Below are positions 57,436 through 64,000 of a DNA stretch of 64,000 bases, piece by piece. The DNA comes from Adiantum capillus-veneris (Eukaryota > Streptophyta > Polypodiopsida > Polypodiales > Pteridaceae). The notes beneath the pieces are model-generated. The model did no database searches and was not told the origin of the DNA. It worked only from the letters and a program-made list of their open reading frames with translations. Location: NCBI GenBank assembly GCA_014529385.2, contig CM043969.1, forward strand, positions 74,194,676 to 74,258,675, in the 5' to 3' direction. Numbering within the stretch: the stretch's first letter is position 1; every line of letters starts with the position of its first letter. The translations under genes were made by a program, and so were the position numbers.

Positions 57436-57710
57436 AAGTGAGAGATACCCCTCCCTAGGGGTCTATGCACAAAATATACAATTTACACCTTTATACAATT
57501 TTCAATATATATCAAAGTTGCAAAAGTGTTTGTATAGGGGAGGAGTTCTCAATGCCCGACCAAGAATGGAGTTTAGGCCATGAGCCAGACTGCATCTAGA
57601 GGCACCTAGTGACTAGTGCTACCCATGATGAATGGGTGTTATGAATAAAAGCATACTCAAGGGAAAATATAAAATTGTGGAGGGTGAATATATCTATACA
57701 CCACATTGTG

Positions 57711-57714
<4 letters not shown>

Positions 57715-57757
<43 letters not shown>
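57715..57757 (+). repeat. (GA)21 microsatellite in repeat copy 2
   Basis: The homologous place in copy 1 (about 1731-1742) has only about six units. Confidence 0.95.
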
Positions 57758-57760
<3 letters not shown>

Positions 57761-58035
57761 AGTGGAGGGTGAAATAGAGTGCACAGATACATGAGAGAAT
57801 GACAACAGAGAATCATTAAATGCCCCATCTAAGTGAAACAGGCAACCATGTATTAATGCGGTGACAAAATCTAGGTATACCATAACATCAAAAAGTTTAT
57901 GACAAAACAACTAGCAGAGCATCGGGGACCCTATATAGGGATCGACCGGTCCACCCATCCACTTCCACTCTACTACTGACAGATAGAAATTTACTTTGCC
58001 GGGAGCGAGCCAGAACACCTCTAACCTACCTGAGC

Positions 58036-58282
58036 CCTCGGGGGGCTCACTGTTTAGTATCCCCCTATATAACGTGCATTCATGGGGTATTAAAAAAACC
58101 CCTCTTTTAACATGTTTAAATAAATAAAATGAGCCCTTATTTTAGGATTTTTTCAAAATTAAATATACAATTCCCTTATTTTAATGTATCTCTCTTAAAT
58201 TGCCTAAATTTTTTGCATTTTAAAAACCCTCCTTTCGAACCCACGTTATACATTAACATGACTACATAGTGCACCCCTCGAG
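58036..58282. mobile_element. MITE-like insertion, 247 bp, with 7-bp target duplication
   Basis: CCTGAGC at 58029-58035 is repeated at 58283-58289, and copy 1 of the host repeat has a single CTTGAGC at the same place, so filled and empty sites are both visible. The ends are imperfect inverted repeats: CTCGGGGGGCTCACT against the complement CTCGAGGGGTGCACT (about 11-12 of 15). The interior is AT-rich and non-coding. Confidence 0.8.
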
Positions 58283-59390
58283 CCTGAGCCAGACATAAGC
58301 TGAGGCCGCTTTTCCTCCCTCAATGAACCCGAGCTCTAAAAGGATCCCAAGTACTAGTAGGTGTTAGTGTATCAACACCAAACATACCAGTTTAGGTGCC
58401 ACACCTCTTCGATGCCGATCACCGGGTGTTTAGGCAAAGCCAAGGCAAAATCCCCAACGTGTTAGCCATGTAGTTCAGTCAACCCTCGATGCACTAATCG
58501 TGTAGATGAGCCTAACAAAAAAGAAGAAGACCTAGGCAACACCACTAATCCAGCAAAGCCCCAGGTCAACGACCCTTTTATCTAAGGCTAAGCGATGTAG
58601 GTGATCCTAATCTTGTAGCGACACTGCCATGAGAAACATAGCACGTGAGTCCATCACAATAGCACCTTCCATATGCACAAACAATCTTTTCCAAGAAGTT
58701 AGACTGTAGAGGGTCTCTACCCTTACATGTCTATCATAAACCATCCAAACCACTTCATGATCTAATCTCAAAAACCATAAACCATAATCCAATCACATCA
58801 CACGGGTGAGCATTTAATCCAACTCGGGTGAGACATAACCAATCCTACATAACCACTTTAGAACATAACATGACTGCAAAAAATTTGGCAACATTTCAGC
58901 AGCATAACCATATACACACAAAAAACAAGATCCACACCAGCTTCCACCATAAAACCACAACCATAATCCATGAGGGAATCTCAGCCCTTAACCATAAATC
59001 ATATACACTGCACCAACTCCCACACTTAGAGTTTGACATATCCACTACAATCATTCGAAGTCCACACGCATGACCCTTAAGAAATGAACCTTTCATGCAT
59101 AAAATAAGTCCGACCAGAAACTAAACATGATATAAAAATCCAATTTTGACAACATCTAATCATGCAAAGTTGATGCATCATATCTGCACTTCACCCCTTT
59201 AGCACATATGGCTACTTTTGACCTAGAAAGGTGGAAAGAAATCATATCCATGCACATGAGGCATCCACATCAACCCATAAGGTTCCATATAACACCATAT
59301 GATAACATTCCATCACTATAAACAGGATGTAAAACAGCTCAGACCCTTAGGTCAACCATAAACCATAACTTATATACATATGTAAAAATA

Positions 59391-60590
59391 GACATGCTAC
59401 TGTAGTGAAAAATGCTCATGCAATAGTGAATGATTAACAAATTCCTCTTTAAGAAGGGATTTAGGCATACCTTTGCAATTGTGGAGAGGATTAATTATGT
59501 AGCTAGAAGAGTCGTATCGTTTTGGGACTTTCCAATTGATAAAAGGGGGGGCGGGGGGGGGGGGGACAACCTTAATTAGAAGGAAATTTCCATTTTTAAG
59601 GAAAAACTCCTTTGATTAAGATAGGGCTACCCTTCAAAATTAACTCTCTTTGACAGAATTAGTATTAACTTTATTGATATCACTAAACAAATCTTACACA
59701 CATGCTCTTTTTCTCTTTCAAAGAAGAAAAATCCTATTTCCTAAATTTAAAGAAAAACTTGTGAACCTTTCATAAGGGCATACTTTTTAGAGTAAGCTAT
59801 AATGCCACTTTGAATAGAAGGGTTAATTCCAAAAATTTCAAATACTTAATTGCCTATGATTATGTTTCAATTGTCTCGTGTATCTTAAAAATATAAAAAT
59901 ATATTTTTGACGGGCTTTAAGGGTACGCTTAGATATTAATCATCATCCAACATGCATGCTATTTTAGTATGATCTCCAATTAAAGAGAGTGCTTTCTACT
60001 CTCTCTATGACAATTAGTTTGGTAATCTAGTGAATGGAACTTGAAATATAAGTATGATCTCCAATCACCTATGGTTAAAGAGAGTGCTTTCTACTCTCTC
60101 TATGCCATATTAGTCTGGTAATCTAGAGAACCTGAAACAACGGAACTTGAAATAACATCGGGGTTAGTTGTTAGCAACATGGCTAGTCATGATTAGTAAT
60201 AATGAACCATAATTAAAGAGAAACAACAAATATAAGTAGTTATTTCTTCTTTCCAAGCAAAAGACTTGCTTATGGAAAATTAAGAGCATAAGCATAAATT
60301 TATGTATGCATGAAAGTCAATCACTTTCAAGCAAGTGCAAGAGCATAAAAAGAACAAGAAAACATTACCTTAGTGTGTGTATGGTCTAGTCTTGTCCTTG
60401 CATGTAGTCGACTCTTCACTTTGCTTGAAGACTCCCAATTTGGCTACTTGGAGTGAGAAAATGGTAAGAGGAAAAAGAGGATTCAAGCTATGGAGATATT
60501 GAGAATTAGGAGAGAGAAGAGGGAGAGGGTAGTGTGAAGAAGAAGATCAAATTTTTAACAAACGTGATTAGGGTTTTGGCCATGGCTTCT
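59391..60590. other. AT-rich spacer; G run and a partial tandem duplication; no gene
   Basis: Contains a run of G with one C at 59545-59565. It also contains an imperfect tandem duplication (units from 59966 and 60051, both with AGTATGATCTCCAAT and GAGTGCTTTCTACTCTC). Confidence 0.6.
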
Positions 60591-60893
60591 TGTTGGAATC
60601 AGGGTTGCAAGAAAACACACACAGCTTGGAGAAGACAAAGGAAGCTCAAGGCACACAATGGAGAGTGTATTACTTAGTGTGCAATGTAAAGATAGATAGC
60701 CCTAGAGTGATGGGTGTATATACAATGCACAGGGGAAAAAACCTCCTAAAGAGTGAAAAAATTCCCCTGTGGTACTAAGTGTGTTCACACACATCACTAC
60801 CACATGTGTATGGTAACAAATCCCTGGTGGAGTGATGCGGTGATTGAGAGTTGGCACATGAGTAAAGGGAAGTGCCATGCCTTGTGGACATGA
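60591..60893 (-). repeat. Ty1/copia LTR (copy a) and 3' untranslated end
   Basis: Starts TGTTGGAATCAGGG and is closely similar to 61740-62035. The LTR edge nearest pol is not exactly placed. Confidence 0.65.
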
Positions 60894-61739
60894 TCAATCA
60901 GCAAAGGGGAGTAAGCCCAAATATTTGCGGAAATCTTTGAGCTTCTCACAAGACACTACCTTTGTGAAAATGTCTACAAGGTTGTCCTGTGTTGGCACAT
61001 AAGCCAAGATGATCTCTCCTATTGAGAGCCTCTCCCTGACATAGTGGTAATGCACCTCAATGTTCTTTGTGCAAGCATGAAAAACTGGGTTCCTTGCAAC
61101 AACTGCCAATGCACTCTGACTATCAGTGTAAATAGTGTTGTCAGTGTCATGTCCAACACCCAAATCATCCATAAGGTGTCTGAACCATACACACTGAACC
61201 ATGGTTGTGAAGACTGCTCTGTACTCAGCCTCACAACTTGAAGTAGCCACAATAGGTTGCTTCTAGCTCAACCATGATATACATGAGCTGCCAAGCATGA
61301 AACAAAAACCACTTGTGAACACTCGCGTGTCAAAACAACTTGCGTGTCAAAACAACCAGCCAAATCTGAGTCTGAAAAAGCATGTAAGTCTCGTGGCAAT
61401 GATCCCCCCTTGGGATAAAACAAGCCAAGATATAAAGTGCCACTGAAGTAGCAAAAAATCCTCTTGACAGCCTGCCAATGCTTAGACCATGGGCTATGCA
61501 TAAATCTGTTGACTTGTGAGACTGCAAACTGAACATCCGGCCTCGTGTTGCATACATAAATGAGGCATCCAACAACAGTTTGATAAAGAGTGACGTTAGC
61601 AAGATCACCAGCATCATGTAGACTTAACTTCAAACATGTTCCCATGGGAGTGGCAATAGGTTTGCAATCCTCAAGTCCAAACTTACATAGCAATATCTCT
61701 ATGTAACTTTTGTGACACAAGAAAATACCACCATCACAC
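60894..61739 (-). pseudogene. Ty1/copia pol 3' part: RT end and RNase H
   Basis: The frame 61720-61268 begins CHKSYIEILLCKFGLEDCKP (copia RT C terminus, like the usual KY...LL.RFGMEDCKP) and has VVGCLIYVCNTRPDVQFAVS. RNase H follows in 61250-60894: SCEAEYRAVFTTMVQCVWF, NTIYTDSQSALAVVARNP and HIEVHYHYVRERL-type sequence (here NIEVHYHYVRERL), ending FRKYLGLLPFAD. Two indels break it. All of gag, integrase and most of RT are missing, cut off at the next LTR. Confidence 0.88.
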
Positions 61740-62035
61740 TGTTGGAATTAGGGTTACAGAGAAACGCACACAGCTTGGAGAAGACGAAGGAATCTCAAGG
61801 CACACAACTGAGAGTGTTACTTAGTGTGCAATGGAAAGATAGATAGACTAGAGTGATGGGCGTATATATAATGCGCGGGGGGAAAAACCTCCTAAAGAGG
61901 GGCAAAAAGCCCCGACGGTCCTAGTGTGCTCACACACATCACTACTACATGTATATGGTAAGAAACCCCCCCTGGGGTGATGTAATGAATGAGATCTGGC
62001 ACATGAGTAAAGGGAAGTGCCATGCCCTGAGGACA
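61740..62035 (-). repeat. Ty1/copia LTR (copy b)
   Basis: Starts TGTTGGAATTAGGG, with the same order of sequence as copy a. It directly abuts the truncated RT of the first unit. Confidence 0.65.
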
Positions 62036-62614
62036 TGATCAGTCCACAAAGGGGAGTAAGCCCAAAGCTTTGCGGAAAGCTTTGAGTTTCTCACGAGACA
62101 ATGCCTTTGTGAAAAGATCTGCAAGGTTGTCCTGTGATGGCACATAAGCCAAGCTGATCTCTTCTACTATGAGAGCCTCTCCCTGATATAGTGGTAATGC
62201 ACCTCAATGTGCTTTGTGCGAGCATGAAAAATTGGGTTTCTTGCAACTGGCAATGCGCTCTGACTGTCATTGTAGATAGTGTTGGCAGTGTCCTGTCCAA
62301 CACCCATATCATCCATAAGGCATTTGAGCCATACACACTCAACCATAGCTGTGAAGACTGCCCTATACTCAGCCTCACAACTGAAAGTGGCCATAGAAGG
62401 TTGCTTCTTGCTCAACCATGATATACATTAAGTGCCAAGCATGAAACAAAAACCACTTGTGGACACTTGCATGTCAAAACAACTAGCCCAATCTGAGTCC
62501 AAAAAAGCATGTACGTCTGGCGCGGCAATGATCCCCCCTTGGGATAAAACAAGCCAAGATGTAATGTGAGACTAAGGTAGCAGAAAATCATCTTGACATC
62601 CTGCCAATGCTTAG
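62036..62614 (-). pseudogene. Ty1/copia RNase H, second tandem unit
   Basis: 62415-62167 has SCEAEYRAVFTAMVECVWLK, NTIYNDSQSALPVARNPIF and HIEVHYHYIRERLS; shifted frames extend it to about 62040. Upstream, in the direction of RT, it is cut at 62614 by the LTR at 62615. It repeats the unit at 60894-61739 in the same order and orientation. Confidence 0.85.
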
Positions 62615-63519
62615 TGTTAACTGAGTCAACATCAGTTAACAGAAGCTGTTAAAGACCGAAGACGTACAAATGCACATCGAAGATCAAACTGAAGAAGCAA
62701 TAAAGATTGGAGTTACACATTTCACACGTTGTACCAAAATGGTCACGCAGTGTAAATTCCCAATTTATTTCAAGCATTTATAATAGTTTGATGTGTTACG
62801 GGCTCAATGGGAGTTCCAACCTATAAAGAATAGGTCAGTTACTGTGCCTAAGTTGTAGATTCAGTAAGTGGTGAAGCCCTAAAGGCCTTGGACGCCCGGA
62901 CATTGCACATGTTTACCCTAGGTACATAAGGCAATGTGTAAAAGAAATTAGGGTTCTCAAGCTCATTTGTTGAGAGCTCTTGAGGTGTGTGGCTATGGAG
63001 TCCTTGAGCTTCTCCTAGCTCATGGGACTTGATTAACACTAATCAATGATTCATTCTCTTTCACTATGCCTCTCTCATGCTTCTTATGATTGCCTATGAT
63101 GCTTATATTAGCTAGATCTTAAATAATTAGTGGTTAATCCCTCTTTGATCTTGTGTGATTGCCCTCTTTTTCTTGTGTGTGCATGTAGGTGTGATTGGAG
63201 TGTGGTGCTCGATATATCTATGTGTGTGTGCTTGCAATTAATGTGTTGCATGATAGGATTAGTGTTGTGTGCGTCTTGCAATCCTAGTGTGTGATTGGGT
63301 TGATTAGAGGTGAAGAGAAGTGGATATGGAGATTGCCCTTCATTGCGGCTTAGCTCCTCCATAGGCCGAGAAGCTCACCTCGTAGAGTTAACCATTTGTG
63401 TTGCCACGATTAGCTCACTAACCATGTGAGTGTTTCCATGCCCTAGCCGGGTAGCTCATCCCTCCGGATTGATAACTTTGTTGGTCATTGGAGCTATTGC
63501 AACGATGGGCCCCCCAACA
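62615..63519 (+). repeat. 5' LTR of a further plus-strand element
   Basis: Starts TGTTAACTGAGTCAACATC, ends CCCCCAACA and is followed by a PBS; 905 bp. It begins with an internal inverted repeat, GTTAACTGA and ATCAGTTAAC. It is inserted in copia RNase H after CCAATGCTTAG. The other end of the element lies beyond the window. Confidence 0.8.
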
Positions 63520-63520
63520 T

Positions 63521-63537
63521 TTGGCGTCGTTGCCGGG
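63521..63537 (+). promoter_or_regulatory. Primer-binding site, tRNA-Asp-like
   Basis: TTGGCGTCGTTGCCGGG directly follows the LTR; it differs from the common TTGGCGCCGTTGCCGGG at one base. Confidence 0.8.
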
Positions 63538-64000
63538 TGACGATGGCCTACACTAGTGTAATTGTGGCATAATCGAATGTGTTCCCTCACTAATTTCACT
63601 TGTGTGTTTATGTTTTTGTGGATTTTGGATGTACGTGCATGAAGCAATGTATTCATAATTCTCTAATGTGTAACCGTATCTTGCCAATTGTGTGTTTACA
63701 CACTCTAATTTCACACTAACCCCTTACTAATTTGACTAATTTTTTCTAACTTACTAATTTGCTATGAAGGATTGGAGCATTCGACCATTCAATTGATCTT
63801 CAATGGAAAGGTAATCAAGGTAGTATTCTCAACCTCCCTAGAATCTAAGGATGTGTAGAATTGTATAGAGATCCCACCATGATGCAATGTAATGCTATGC
63901 TATGTTGATGCAATGCAATGTTGATGTTATGGATTAAAATTTTTACGATTATTCATTTTCATGCCGTTGTAATGCCAAAATTTTTAAGAATTGGTGGCAC
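63538..64000 (+). other. Leader of the element starting at 62615; no gene yet
   Basis: Non-coding, AT-rich with ATGCAATG repeats near 63890. It continues past the window edge. Confidence 0.5.

Larger units (their letters stand above)
57436..59390 (-). repeat. Dispersed repeat (LTR-like), copy 2
   Basis: Matches 1456-2339 and, further along, 8655-8930. The segment 58610-59085 has no partner in copy 1, where it was lost at the gypsy insertion. A MITE-like insertion at 58036-58282 is absent from copy 1. No PBS lies on its left, so it is truncated or a solo copy. Confidence 0.7.

Overview
The window is repeat-dense plant nuclear DNA. The evidence is plant-type LTR retrotransposons: a Ty3/gypsy chromovirus with a chromodomain, primer-binding sites complementary to initiator-Met tRNA and to a tRNA-Asp-like end, and Ty1/copia RNase H. 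There are also long (GA)n/(CT)n tracts and much C-to-T decay of reading frames. The lineage cannot be fixed by reading; a large, repeat-rich land-plant genome fits. I see no intact ordinary host gene and no rRNA, tRNA or CRISPR locus. Nearly all coding signal is from transposable elements, mostly as pseudogenes.

Layout. 1-2339: end of a minus-strand LTR element (gag-like ORF, Met-type PBS, LTR from 1454). Its LTR is split by a Ty3/gypsy element at 2340-7400 and seems to resume near 8655; a second copy of this repeat lies at 57436-59390 and carries a 247-bp MITE. 10051-11115: LTR fragment of a chromovirus family. 11222-12754 and 29844-30165: two halves of one gypsy pol gene, separated by a DNA transposon at 12755-29839. 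That transposon has terminal inverted repeats beginning GGCTGAAAG. It carries a plus-strand spliced gene (zinc finger, acidic tail), an FCP1/HAD-phosphatase-like segment, and a minus-strand transposase-like gene. Its first exon was in turn split by a Ty3/gypsy complex with three LTRs at 13155-22158, flanked by a perfect CCCAA duplication.

30166-37060: a pyrimidine-rich minisatellite, a second spliced transposon-type pseudogene (about 31.1-33.9 kb), then a TATA box and a histone H3-family pseudogene (33960-34842), an inverted repeat, and a weak methyltransferase-like ORF. 37.6-38.7 kb: very long CT then GA tracts. 40045-46259: a chromovirus with near-identical LTRs, a perfect GGAAC duplication, PBS, and an internal deletion joining gag to the end of RT. 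47.6-48.5 kb: a degenerate repeat built on GGCCCTAGGGCC palindromes. 49275-56990: a minus-strand gag-protease element with no RT seen, whose leader has four copies of a 24-bp palindrome. 60591-62614: tandem copia fragments, interrupted at 62615 by the LTR of another element that runs off the window.

The order of nesting gives a relative chronology: gypsy pol, then the DNA transposon in it, then the three-LTR complex in that. The most unusual contents are the histone H3-family pseudogene beside a transposon-type gene, and the about 8-kb DNA transposon with cargo-like domains. Names for its superfamily are deliberately withheld, because no search could be run.
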